From assembly GCA_006386115.1 (NCBI GenBank), contig VFIW01000035.1:310001-374000 (forward strand): 64,000 bases of DNA. Reading direction: 5' to 3'. A program made the translations under genes and the position numbers. A model generated the notes under the pieces. The model saw only the letters and a program-made list of their open reading frames with translations, made no database searches and had not been told where the DNA came from. This stretch comes from Globisporangium splendens (taxonomy: Eukaryota; Oomycota; Peronosporomycetes; Pythiales; Pythiaceae). Of this stretch, positions 1-10,049 are shown one piece after another; positions within the stretch are counted from its first letter, which is position 1, and the number at the start of each line of letters is the position of its first letter.

Positions 1-184
1 ATCTCCAACCGTGGCGTCTAATGATCCGCGCAGTGTGCTACGCATGTCGCTCCTTCCTCTCGCATGACCCAAGAAGCACGTTCGGGTGGTGATGGCGACG
101 GTATCCACAATCGTCCTACACTCTCCCTCCTCCGCTGCCTTGGCGCATTCATGCGCTGGGCGTCATCTTCACTTGATGCGCTGG

Positions 185-226
<42 letters not shown>

Positions 227-263
227 TGTGTGTGTGTTGTCGTTGCGCCACACACACACACAC
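185..263. repeat. GT microsatellite facing a CA microsatellite
   Basis: Positions about 185-237 are almost pure GT dinucleotides. After a short non-repetitive spacer (tgtcgttgcgcc) a CA run follows to about 263. The GT and CA arms are mutually complementary, so the tract can fold as a hairpin. The rest of 1-459 shows no convincing gene. Confidence 0.9.
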
Positions 264-459
264 CCAGTTCCGCCAGCTGCTGACCCGTTGTTATCCATCA
301 AGCCGTGGGATCATCACGCGATGATTACAAGAGAACGAGAAAGAACGCGTGAATGGACCTCTGTCGATGCGCAATGGCGCGTCCCCACCCGCTTCGCTTC
401 CTGTCAGATTTGCTTGGACATGGCTTCAAGAATCTCCTTGTTATGAATGGCGCAGCAGA

Positions 460-2130
460 CTACGTTGGGATCGCATTGAATGTCACGGTATCTGCGACTT
501 CGCCGAGCCATTTCAAGATGTGGATGCGGCTGCAGGCGTAACTGATACCATGGACTTCGACGAGGTCGACAGCCTTGCGGTGGTGCGCGTACAGGAACGC
601 GAGGATCTCGAAGCGGCCGTGAGCGGCTGCATGGGTCGCTGCGTTCACAGTGCAGCCTTCGCGGCGATGCTCGTGCAAGAACTGGAAGATCTTCGTGTGA
701 CCGCGCATGGCGCTGGCGTCCATAGCCTGGGTCGTGCATCCTTCCGATCGATTGCGGTGCAGCCACTGGACGATTTGGAAATGACCTTCGCGTGCAGCAG
801 CGTCCATGGCATTCGTTGTGCATCCTTCACTGCGATTCGCGTGGAGCCACTGGATGATCTCCAAGTGTCCGTGTGCCGCTGCGTCGTCCATGGCGTTGGT
901 GGTGCACCCTTCATCGCGATGTTCATGAAGCCATTCGACGACGTGGAGATGCCCATTTGACGCTGCAGCGTCCATAGCGCGCGTCGTGCATCCTTCGTGT
1001 GGGAATGCGGCATGCAGCCATTGCACGACGTCGAGAAACCCATTCGCTGCAGCATTGTCCATGGCGTCGGTGACCAGGATTGGCGGCGCTGAGGTTGCTC
1101 TGTGATTACTGTGCGCATTTTCCAAGTGGAAGGACGCGGTGTAGCGTTGCTGGTGAAGCCACTGCAGGACCGCAAGGTGTCCATTCGAAGCAGCGCCTAC
1201 GAGACTCTGTCGACTGCAGCCTTCGTTTCGATGAGCGTGCAGCCATTGCACCACTCCAAAGTGTCCATTTGTCGCCGCGAGATCCATTGCGTCTGTGGTG
1301 CATCCTTCGTCTCGGTTCGTGTGAAGCCATGTGACGACGTGTAAGTGGCCATTCGCAGCAGCGCCGTCCATAGCGCGCGTCGTGCAGCCTTGCTCGCGGT
1401 AGTGCTCGTGCAGCCAGCGCACGGCATCAAGATGTCCATTTCGCGCCGCATTATCCATCGCCGCGTACGAGCCGCCGCTGTTCAAGCCATGCGCTTGGAG
1501 CCATTGCATCACGTGCACATGGCCATTCGCGGCAGCACTGTCAATCAATGCGCTGTACAGCCGCCGATTCGCCGTCGTATGGAGCCATTGCAGCGTCTCA
1601 AGCTTGCCGTGCGCGGCAGCCGCCGTCAGCGGACGCATGAACGTGATCAGTGCGTTCCATTCTCCGCGTCTGTGGGTCGAGAACCACTGGAGCACGTGCG
1701 TCGCGCCATTGCCCGCTGCTGCCTCCAACGCCACCGGGTCGCACAAATCCTGACGATAGTGCGTATGCAGCCACTCGATCATTTGCAAGTCACTGTTCTT
1801 GACAGCCTCGCTCATCGCGCCGCGCACGTTGCCCTCAGGTAAGTACTTTTCGCGCAGCCATTGCATTACATGCAGGAATCCGCGCCTCGCAGCCTTGCAC
1901 ATGGCCTTGTCGAACTGCGCCTGCGCATCAAACACATGGCGTCCACCGCTTGCAACAAGTCGTTCGAGCAAGTGGACATTCCCGTCTCGTGCGGCGTTTG
2001 CGATTGTCCACTTGTGGGAGACATCTAGAAAGTCGTTGATGGTGAGTATCACGTGCGTCAGCGCGTCCACCTCGGGGCGTTCGCGCACGACCACATGCAC
2101 GCTGACCAACAGTTGCAGTGCCATTGCCAT
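460..2130 (-). CDS. Ankyrin-repeat protein (oomycete WLH-type repeats)
   Basis: Intronless 556-residue frame starting at an ATG at 2130. After about 60 residues without clear repeats, the protein is a solenoid of roughly 14 ankyrin-like units. Each has a signature close to GHLxVVQWLHxHRxEGCTT followed by AMDxAAxNG. This divergent ankyrin type, with a WLH helix end and EGCTT loop, is common in oomycete genomes. No enzymatic domain, signal peptide or membrane segment is visible, so a protein-binding scaffold role is inferred. The repeats are diverged at DNA level, unlike those of the giant ankyrin gene at 35-42 kb. A terminal exon beyond the stop cannot be excluded. Function is otherwise unknown. 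Confidence 0.85.
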   Translation of the reverse strand: MAMALQLLVSVHVVVRERPEVDALTHVILTINDFLDVSHKWTIANAARDGNVHLLERLVASGGRHVFDAQAQFDKAMCKAARRGFLHVMQWLREKYLPEGNVRGAMSEAVKNSDLQMIEWLHTHYRQDLCDPVALEAAAGNGATHVLQWFSTHRRGEWNALITFMRPLTAAAAHGKLETLQWLHTTANRRLYSALIDSAAANGHVHVMQWLQAHGLNSGGSYAAMDNAARNGHLDAVRWLHEHYREQGCTTRAMDGAAANGHLHVVTWLHTNRDEGCTTDAMDLAATNGHFGVVQWLHAHRNEGCSRQSLVGAASNGHLAVLQWLHQQRYTASFHLENAHSNHRATSAPPILVTDAMDNAAANGFLDVVQWLHAAFPHEGCTTRAMDAAASNGHLHVVEWLHEHRDEGCTTNAMDDAAAHGHLEIIQWLHANRSEGCTTNAMDAAAREGHFQIVQWLHRNRSEGCTTQAMDASAMRGHTKIFQFLHEHRREGCTVNAATHAAAHGRFEILAFLYAHHRKAVDLVEVHGISYACSRIHILKWLGEVADTVTFNAIPT

Positions 2131-2437
2131 GCTGCTGGTGTTCTTCTGAGGCTAGGTGCTTGTTCAATGGCGCAATTTCCACAATGGAAATCACGTGCAG
2201 ATAGCTCCCGAGCCTTCCATTTGGTGCTGAGATCGCACATCTCAGCGACAGAAGGACATGGTTGTGATACTTTGGTATCAACTTGAAGTATCAAGTTCTT
2301 CTTCTTCAACGTGGATGGATGAACCAAGTTGAAGTTGGTTTTAGTACGAAGTTCGATTTAACAGGTTTCTTCTCCAGTCGTGCGGTGTTTTAAAATACGA
2401 GTCCAACGCATTCAGGAACCAAACAATCCCGCCCGTC
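2131..2437. other. Intergenic, no gene seen
   Basis: Upstream region of the ankyrin gene. It contains several imperfect copies of the word AACTTGAAGT or its complement at about 2279-2355, but no supported coding region. Confidence 0.5.
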
Positions 2438-3250
2438 TCATTGTGGTGGTGGTGCAAAATGGAGTTTCGGCATTGCGCAAAGAAAAGTATCCAACACCGT
2501 ATCAACAAATACTCGTTTCACATTCTCGACAAATGCCCGAAAGCTACATGCAGGGTGACTTGATACTTGGCTCGCCACTGACAGAGTTGGTAGTTTTACA
2601 CGAGCTGGACGACGATCGATGCTCTCGCGCGTGTACATGTAGTCGATCGCGTCGGGGATCTGCTCGAGTCCTTTGAACTTCGCAGGATCGACCTCAGCGG
2701 CGAGCTTGTTGATGCTGGCCAATTCAATCAGTTTGTCCATGTGCCGCGCATAGTGTTCGCGAAAGTGGTCCGACATGAAATGAGGATAATGCTGTTGTCG
2801 TCAGTGTCAGACGCGCGGTGGTTGATCTCGAGCTTCTGGGCATCCGTGTAGGTCACAGGTTTGAGTTTGCGCCACGGTGGGTCTGGGAAATAAGGTGCGC
2901 CAAGCGGCATGAGCGCCATCGTGAGCAGGCACAGCGCACACAAGGACCAGCCAAACACCATGCACGGACGCCAGTGGTACCCACAGATCGGGAAGCAGTC
3001 CGAGACAATGCCAACGAATACCTTCAAGGACCATGGGACACCGAGCAGCGTGCGCGCAGTCGTTGTCTCTTGGCCCTCCATGTTGAGGTAGTAGCTCAGA
3101 AATGGAGTGACAATGCTTGGCAACATCCCCATGATGAGCCCGACGGCAGCGTACTGGGAGAGCAATCCACACGATTCTTTCGATAGCAGTTTTGGAGCCC
3201 CACCGGCATGCAACGCGCTATCTCGGGCGAAATTACTTGGGTGTCTTGAA
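2438..3250 (-). pseudogene. Truncated folate/biopterin transporter (BT1 family) fragment
   Basis: The minus strand between about 3220 and 2770 encodes the N-terminal part of a BT1/folate-biopterin transporter: GLLSQYAAVGLIMG, then FLSYYLNMEG, ARTLLGVPWSLKVFVGIVSD, then GYHWRPCMVFGW and a hydrophobic helix, ending at EINHRASDTDD. Full BT1 proteins have about 12 membrane helices; only about four are here. The frame then leaves the family, and an overlapping frame (2776-2438) encodes an unrelated 112-residue sequence beginning MSDHFREHYARHMDKL. The upstream extension of the frame has no ATG. I read this as a decayed transporter fragment joined to foreign sequence. The second frame is not recognised. 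Confidence 0.7.
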
Positions 3251-5086
3251 CATACGAGTCGCCGAGAGGAGGGAGCTTGTTGCATGTCGAGCTGAAAAAC
3301 GAGCGCCTCTCGTGACCAGCTGCGACCTTGGACTCGCAGAATACGTTCTCCAACATCAGGTCTGTAGATTTTCCCGTTTTCTGTCGATTGCGACGCGAAT
3401 CGAACACTAAACGCAAGCAGTACGAGAGGAAAGTCTTCTGATAGCAATCTTGGTCATCCAACGCGCGAGAGATCGGGTACTTCTACTCTTTGGCGCTGTT
3501 GTATTGGCTGCCAGCTCAAGATCTCTCTCTGCAACACCGACTGCACAACTCGGCATGAATGGCAACGGTGCGTTGCATGTCTTGCAACACTTTGGTTCGA
3601 AAGGCTGACAAGCCTCGTTTTTCAAAATCTGGGCGTGAGCACACGCAATAGATAGTCGTACACGTTGCAAGATGCTTTTTTTTCATTTTTCATTTCGTTT
3701 CGCCTGAAGCCATGAGATTCATGACTCATATGGGTACACAACTGTAACAGGTTCTAAACCGGTTAAAAGAAACCGGTTAGGAAGGCTGTCGACTGCACAG
3801 CTGTGATCACTCAGGATTGCAAACTCAACCGTCATTGTGCCACAGTTCTCGATTGATTCAGGGCTGTTTTCTCCAAAAATTGCATGTGCACACGCACTCA
3901 AAGGCTCGGTTGACGGGCTAACCAAGCCGGTCGCATGCTATCGCCGAATTCTCGCTTGGCTCCTAAAGCGCTTGCCACTCTTTCCGTATCCAAGTGCGGT
4001 TCTGCTCGACTAAATCGTCTACGTTTGCATCGTAAAAGAACGCTCGAGAGCTCTCCGATTAAGATAGCTGCAGCACAAAAGCACCAGCAGGTGACATCTC
4101 GTCTTAAATGGTCACCAAGAAAACACATGCCATTGCTTTCAGCTGGTCATCTTTCGTAATATGCGCGCTGGGTGGACGTCTCATGCGCAAATCCAGGATG
4201 CGGCGTTCCGTTGTTGAGCCCTTGCACGGCCACCGGGAAAATTGCTTTTTCCTCGATCGAGGCGACGAGGAGCACAGCGACACGAGGAGCTCTGCTGGAG
4301 ACAAATCCCGCCCGACGCGACAACGCGCGGGACGGAAAAGAGAGCGAAGGATGCGTCTGCAGTCGCCGCATTGCAGTGCAGAACCTGACGTGCGACCGCG
4401 CGCACCCACTTGCGATCCGACAACGTGGGAAACCTGACACTGCTCTTTGTTGAGAGGGGGAGGGGCTAAGAATTAAGTCGACACCCAAAGAGGTCGAAAG
4501 TGCTGATAAGTCGACGACAATCTCTATAGTGCTCCTCATCCCTGACCCATGTGATCTCGCTTTGTTGTGATCTATGTGTTTTTATTGGCTGAAATTAAGA
4601 ACAAACATGATTGCCGCCAATGGGAATGGCGCGTTTGAACTATCCACTGTTGCAGCACCCTATGGAATCTGAGAGGGGGAAGGTGTCGACCTTGCGTCCA
4701 CATCAAACAGCCACCATCGTCAATACCAAAAGAAGGTTCTACCATCTTCAAATATACCCTACAATCACCCACTTTAGGCATTTTCTATCGTGAAACTCCG
4801 TCAAATGTACCATATTATCCTCTGTAAACTGGATATATCACCGTGCTTTGAGAAGTCGACGCATCTAGTCAGTTCACGCCCTCTCACGTAACCGTACTGT
4901 ACCTTCCTCTCTGAACCCCTCTCACCGTGTACCCCCTCACCAGTGTACCCCTCCTCTTTCCCGCCCCACTTTACCGAGCAGCAACTGCGCGAACATATTC
5001 CCGAATTTGCGCCGCGAGTGAGAGCTCCTCCGTCAAATTACTTCCCCGCGTTCCGTGCTTCTTCCTCTTCTTCTTCTCTCTCTATA
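3251..5086. other. Intergenic region upstream of GH72 copy 1
   Basis: Several short frames on both strands (for example 4100-4540) have no recognisable domain and mirror each other, as chance frames do. The last 200 bases are C/T-rich, with repeated GTACCCCTC-like words just before the GH72 start, which is likely promoter and 5' leader. No RNA gene was recognised. Confidence 0.5.
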
Positions 5087-6975
5087 ATGGCGTTCAGCTC
5101 GAGTGTGCGTGGCTTGTGCGCGGCGGCGGCAGTGGCCGCGTGCGCCGTGCTGCAGATGGCGCCATCCGTGGACGCGTGGGTGCCGCACATCGTGACCAAG
5201 GGCAACAAGTTCTTCGACTCGGACACGGGGCTCGAGTTCCGCATCAAGGGCATGGCGTACTACCCGCGTCCGAACGCCGGCGAGTTCTCCAAGGTCGACA
5301 ACTACGATTGGTCCGCCGACGAACACGAGGCCGTGTGGGCGCCGCACCTCAAGGTCATGCAGGACTTGGGCGTCAACACGATCCGTCTCTACTCGGTGGA
5401 CCCGAGCAAGTCGCACGACAAGTTCATGTGCGCGTGCTCGGAGGCGGGCATCTACGTGCTCGTGGGCATGGCTGCGCCGTAAGTATTGTTGCTGCTTCCG
5501 ACTACTGGAATGCATGGCGCGTCTGTCATGGTGAGGATCGTCTCAGAAGCTAACGTGACCCTTTTCTGTTGTTGTGGTTGATATGTTGTGAATGATGGAC
5601 TGTAGATGCGAGAACTGCGCGATCCAGGATCTGCTGCCACCGAAATGCTACCCAGACGAGATGTTCTCGCGTGTGCAGATGGTGTACAACGCGTTCGCGG
5701 TGTACGACAACACGCTGGGGTTCAGTGTCGGTAATGAGAACAACCTCCAGCGTACCTACGTCAAGGACGGTACCCAGACCGCCCCTTGTGTCAAGGCGCT
5801 CGTGCGTGATACGCGTAACTACGCTGCGACGTGCTCGGGCAGCATGCGTCAAGTGCCGATCGGTATTGATAACGCTGATATCCAGCCGCGCGAGGAGTTC
5901 CTGCAGTACTACGACTGCAGCGTCGACGACAACGAGTACACGCGTGCCGAGTGGCTCGGCTTCAACCCGTACGTGGAGTGCGACCCGAAGACCCACACCA
6001 CGTACGCGCAGTCGACCGGTCTCCAGTCGCTCATGAAGGAATACAACGCTGTGCAGTACCCGCGTCCGCTCATGTTTGGTGAATACGGCTGCAACTTGGG
6101 TGAAAACACCATTGATGGCTACGAGAACCAGCGCGGCTTCTATGACGTGAGTACCTCGGCAGCTTCTTATTCATGAACTTGTCCACATGGGGGAGACAAC
6201 TAACCATGCTGCTGTTGCTGACTAATCAGGCCAAATGGATGAACGAAGAGAAGGACATGACGGCCCAGATCGTCGGTGGCAACGTGTTCGAGTTTGTCAC
6301 GGAAATCCCCAACACGGTCGCCAAGGGTACGTTGATTTTGTTCTTGACTCCTTAGATATCTAGGAGGTGCTCTGAACTAACTTTGATATTGTTGTCTAGA
6401 ATTGACCAAGACCAAGGATGCGGGCAAGTACGGCATTGGCTACTTCTCCCCAGACGACTGCGACCACGACACCATTCCTTGCGTGTTCAACCCGTACCCA
6501 GAGTACGACAACCTCAAGGCGGCGTACACCAAGACGGTGGCGTCGACGCTCAAGATGGACGCCTTCACGGTCTCGCGCAACAAGATCCTGAGCTGCCCAG
6601 GCAACATCACTACGGACCTCCCTGCCATGCCTTCTGGTACGTTGTGTGTCCATTATCCCCGTCCTAACGACTTTTTTAGAGCCCATGATTGACGGAATTC
6701 TGTTATCTGTATGTGTTTCTACAGTTGAAACCTTGGCGTGCTCGGCGGCCCAGCCAGTGTGCAACGGTAAGAAGTCGAACGCGTTCAAGAAGACGTACTC
6801 GTTCTCGGTGGCCCCAAAGCTCGGCGACAAGAGCACGCCAACGAACGTCGCGAACGCGCAGTCAACGTCGAGCTCGTCGTCGAACTCGACCTCGTCCACG
6901 AGCGCGGCCACGTCGACGTCTGTTGGCGTTCTCTCGGCCGTGCTCTCGCTCGCGATCGCCACACTCATGGCGTGA
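5087..6975 (+). CDS. GH72 beta-1,3-glucanosyltransferase, GPI-anchored (copy 1)
   Basis: Five exons: 5087-5478, 5606-6146, 6230-6326, 6400-6636, 6725-6975, giving 505 residues. The protein starts with a secretion signal ending near VDA and continues into the GH72 (Gas1/Gel/Phr) barrel: [26 protein letters not shown]. The predicted acid/base Glu is in FSVGNENN and the nucleophile Glu in MFGEYGCN. After the barrel comes a Cys-containing module ([14 protein letters not shown]), a Ser/Thr-rich stretch and a hydrophobic tail fitting a GPI signal. GH72 enzymes cut and re-ligate beta-1,3-glucan in the wall, where oomycete structural glucan lies. Introns use GTAAGT, GTGAGT or GTACGT donors. Best-preserved multi-intron copy on this side of the window. 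Confidence 0.93.
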
Positions 6976-7649
6976 GCACCGAGAGTTGATGCAGTTGGTC
7001 ACTAGAATTTTTTGGAGAAAGGGGACCGAAGCACTTTGATTCTTGATGAATGTAATCGTTTTTTTTGATCGTATGAGTCGAGGTGCACTTGCCTCGTTTC
7101 TTTTTCGCTTTTTGTTCATGTGTCGTAGTGTCAACAAGTGGCGCCTCTATTTGATTCGTAGAACGGCACTTTTGTTGAGCTTATCGATGTGCTTCATCGC
7201 TTCATGTTGTCCACCTTCCTCGATGTGCTGATCTCAACGTCTTCAAAACAGGGATATCTCCTTCGTTCCCATATTCTATTTGCATCAACCATAAATCCAA
7301 CGATAAATTCGATGAAAAATACGGTGCACTCCAATTTACCTTATGTAAATTACAATACCGCAACTAATCTCGTCAAAAATGGCAAACACCATATTCTACG
7401 TCAGTAATGTCACTCATCTGAAGCAAGTAGCGTCGAAGACACATTAATCATGGAGCTGCAACAGTACGTCGTTTCCAATTGTTCGGATACGAATTGTTCT
7501 GTCTCTTGCAGTACTGTGTGCCTCTCATTCCCCAAACCAGCCCCACCAACCAACCGCGAAAAGCTCGTTGCCATCAGCGTCATTGGCACAGAAACGGAAG
7601 CGCATCGCTCGCTGCCTTCGTGACAGGACTAAATAGGAATACAGACACA
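6976..7649. other. Intergenic: GH72 copy 1 3' region and EBP2 upstream region
   Basis: AT-richer than the flanking exons. A CTCATTCCCCAAACC stretch near 7525 resembles an oomycete initiator about 125 bases upstream of the EBP2 ATG. Otherwise nothing is recognised. Confidence 0.45.
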
Positions 7650-8699
7650 ATGGGTCGCAAGGGAGGACGTGGACTGAGCACGCTGGTGCGCGCGGAGGAG
7701 GCTGCCGAGGAGGAGATCCTCGAGACGCCGGCGCTGAGCTCGTTCGCAGAAGCCGGCGCGCACTCGGACGGTGACGACGACGAGGACGAGGAGGACGAGG
7801 ACGAAGAAGCCGAGCTCGAGCGCCGTCTCGTTGAGGAGAAGCTCCGCGAGGAGGAGCAGACCAAGAACCAGGCCGAGAACAAGGGCATCTACAACAAGGA
7901 CGCGCTGCTGACGATTGCGTCCGAGTGGGACAAGGAGAAGCCGCTCGCGTGGGTCGAGACGCTCGACACGTGCGAGTTCCCGTTGGAGTTGGAGAACGTG
8001 CACGATGATCTGAAGCGCGAGGTCGCGTTCTACAATCAGACGCTTGCGAGCGTGCGTTTCGCACGCGACCGGCTCAAGCGCGAGAACATTGCGTACAAGC
8101 GTCCCGAGGACTACTTTGCCGAGATGCTCAAGAGCGACGCGCACATGGCCAAGGTCAAGGACAAGCTCATCTACGAGCAGAAGAAGATCACAGCCGTCGA
8201 GGAGCGCAAGAAGTCGCAGGCACACCGCAAGGTGGCCAAGGAGATCCAGGCAGAGAAGTTGAAGCAGCGCGCACAACAGAAGAAGGAGACGCTCGAAGCC
8301 GTCAAGCAGTGGAAGAAGCGGAAAAACAGCGACAAGAACGGTCTCGGCGACGACAACGACGAGCAGCTCGAGTCGATTGTGAGCGAGAACAACAGCAACA
8401 AGCGCAAGCGCGCCGACGACAAGAACGACTCGTCGAGCAAGAAGCCCCGCGTGAACCGCGCGCGTGAGGCTAAGGACAAGAAGTTCGGCTTTGGCGGCAA
8501 GAAGCGCTTCGCCAAGCGCAACTCGAAGGAGAGCACCAACGATTTCTCGCAGTTCCCTGGTGCGCGCAAGGGTGCGCGTGGCGGCAAACCTGCAGCTGCT
8601 GTCCGCGCTGGTGCCTCCAAGGGCAAGGCCACACCCAAGGGCGGCAAGCGCGCCGGCAAGGATAAACGCTCCAACCAGCGCGCCAACACCAGACGATAA
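7650..8699 (+). CDS. EBP2: rRNA-processing protein EBP2
   Basis: Intronless, 349 residues. The frame is open further upstream, but the ATG at 7650 (MGRKGGRGLSTL) is chosen because the upstream residues look like translated leader. An acidic patch lies at residues 40-60. The Ebp2 domain follows (from KGIYNKDALLTIASEWDKEK near residue 80) with a long Lys/Glu-rich coiled coil. The family-specific C-terminal signature KKFGFGGKKRFAKRN, KESTNDFSQFPGARKG is at about residues 275-310, followed by a basic Gly/Lys/Arg tail for nucleolar retention. EBP2 is a nucleolar factor for 27S pre-rRNA processing and 60S subunit assembly. Length and order match the eukaryotic family. Confidence 0.95.
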   Translation: MGRKGGRGLSTLVRAEEAAEEEILETPALSSFAEAGAHSDGDDDEDEEDEDEEAELERRLVEEKLREEEQTKNQAENKGIYNKDALLTIASEWDKEKPLAWVETLDTCEFPLELENVHDDLKREVAFYNQTLASVRFARDRLKRENIAYKRPEDYFAEMLKSDAHMAKVKDKLIYEQKKITAVEERKKSQAHRKVAKEIQAEKLKQRAQQKKETLEAVKQWKKRKNSDKNGLGDDNDEQLESIVSENNSNKRKRADDKNDSSSKKPRVNRAREAKDKKFGFGGKKRFAKRNSKESTNDFSQFPGARKGARGGKPAAAVRAGASKGKATPKGGKRAGKDKRSNQRANTRR

Positions 8700-8922
8700 G
8701 CAGTAGCACTAAAGCAGAGACTACACACTCCCAGTGAACAAGGACGGCGCTGGATGAAAGAGAAAGCAATCATAGACGTTGACGCTCGGTACCCTGAGAG
8801 TTCTTCACACGTAAAACGCAGCATGTGCCACGCTGGGAGTCAATATATAGAGATGTTTTATTTTCCCCCATACATGCCTCGCTCTTTTTACAATGATGCG
8901 TTCTCTCTTAAATCGATATTTG

Positions 8923-9904
8923 TCAGTACGTTGCTGGGATCTGCCATACTGTTTCCTGCGTGACTCGATTGAAGTAGTAGACTTGCTGCGACTGGGGATC
9001 AAACACTTCTTCCCACGCATCCTGGGCATTTGGAACGATCGTCGCTGGTGCTGGTGTTGCTAACGCTGCCTCACTTTCGTTGTAGTATGGAGTTGAGTCG
9101 CACTGCGCCGATACATAAACTCCTGCTGCATCTCCGCTCCATTCACTATTGCAAGCCTCGTAGCTGCACTCGCCAGAGTTTATGGCATTCTGGTACGCGG
9201 TTGTTGAGTCATTTGTTGCGTATGATTGCTGACCACTGGCGTACGCATTCCAATCTCCAGTTTCCGCTTCATAGCCACAGGATGTTAATGTCGCTGCCGG
9301 TAATGGATATGCCGCATCGGGATATTGCTGCTGCGCCGATGAAGTGTCATATCCATCCCAAGTACCTGAGTCTGCAGAGTAGCCATATGGATCGGTCATG
9401 GCGGTGCCAGCATAGTTGGCACTTCCCGTATTGTTGTCGTAGGCGAAGGTCGATTGATCGTATTCGTAGCCTTGCCAAGCCGTGGAATTTCCGTCGGGTG
9501 CGTAGAAATACTCGCTGCTATCCACGAGAGGAGCTGCTGTCCAAGTGGATTGTACTTCGCCACCAGTAGTGGTTTCTGGGTAGGGGGTATCCGTTGTCGT
9601 ATCCATTGAAGCCACAGCCATACTCGTAGTTGTTGTAGTGCGTCGACGAACCAGAGTAGTCGTATCCGTAGGCAGCACCTAGGTCAGTAGTGTTGGCAGA
9701 TGAGTACGCATACTCCGCGTACGATCCCACCGCTTGGCTCGCTGGTTCGTCTCGAATGGACTTAGCCTCCATCGTCACTGGTTTCGCGGTAGTTTGAGGA
9801 GTACTCGTAGCTGCTGGGGATGATGGCGCAGTAGCACTATCCTTACCAGTTGGAGCTCCAACACTCGTAGTTACAGCAGCAGCTCGTGCTTTGTTTTGCT
9901 TCAT
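8923..9904 (-). CDS. WW-domain protein with Tyr/Ser/Thr-rich body; one frameshift
   Basis: Read from ATG at 9904. The first part is Ala/Thr/Ser-rich, then low-complexity Tyr/Gly/Asn/Ser sequence (YGYDYSGSSTHYNNYEYG). A C-terminal WW domain ends at the stop (AWEEVFDPQSQQVYYFNR, TQETVWQIP), containing the two Trp and central Tyr-Tyr-Phe expected. The two halves are in different frames. Dropping one base in the ggggg run at 9583-9587 (plus strand) joins them smoothly, so this is a one-base indel, real or a sequence error. The frame is also open upstream of the ATG to about 9952. WW domains bind proline-rich partners. It may be the 3' part of the next gene. Confidence 0.6.
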
Positions 9905-10049
9905 AACGTCTCGTTTCTCCTTCCGCTCGATTATTTTCAGTCGCTTCCACGCTCAGAACCGCTCCGCCCTACGATAACCCAAAACGAAGCAAAACGTGAG
10001 AAACAGCGCCAAGTAAAATGGGTAGACAAGCAAGACCCATCCAAAGCAC

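Noticed and set aside
349..960. 203-codon plus-strand frame opposite the ankyrin gene
   Set aside because: Mirror of the repetitive minus-strand ankyrin coding sequence; its own sequence is a shadow of codon bias with no domain.
4104..4540. Overlapping frames on both strands as a small gene
   Set aside because: Neither strand shows a domain, signal peptide or splice-consistent extension.
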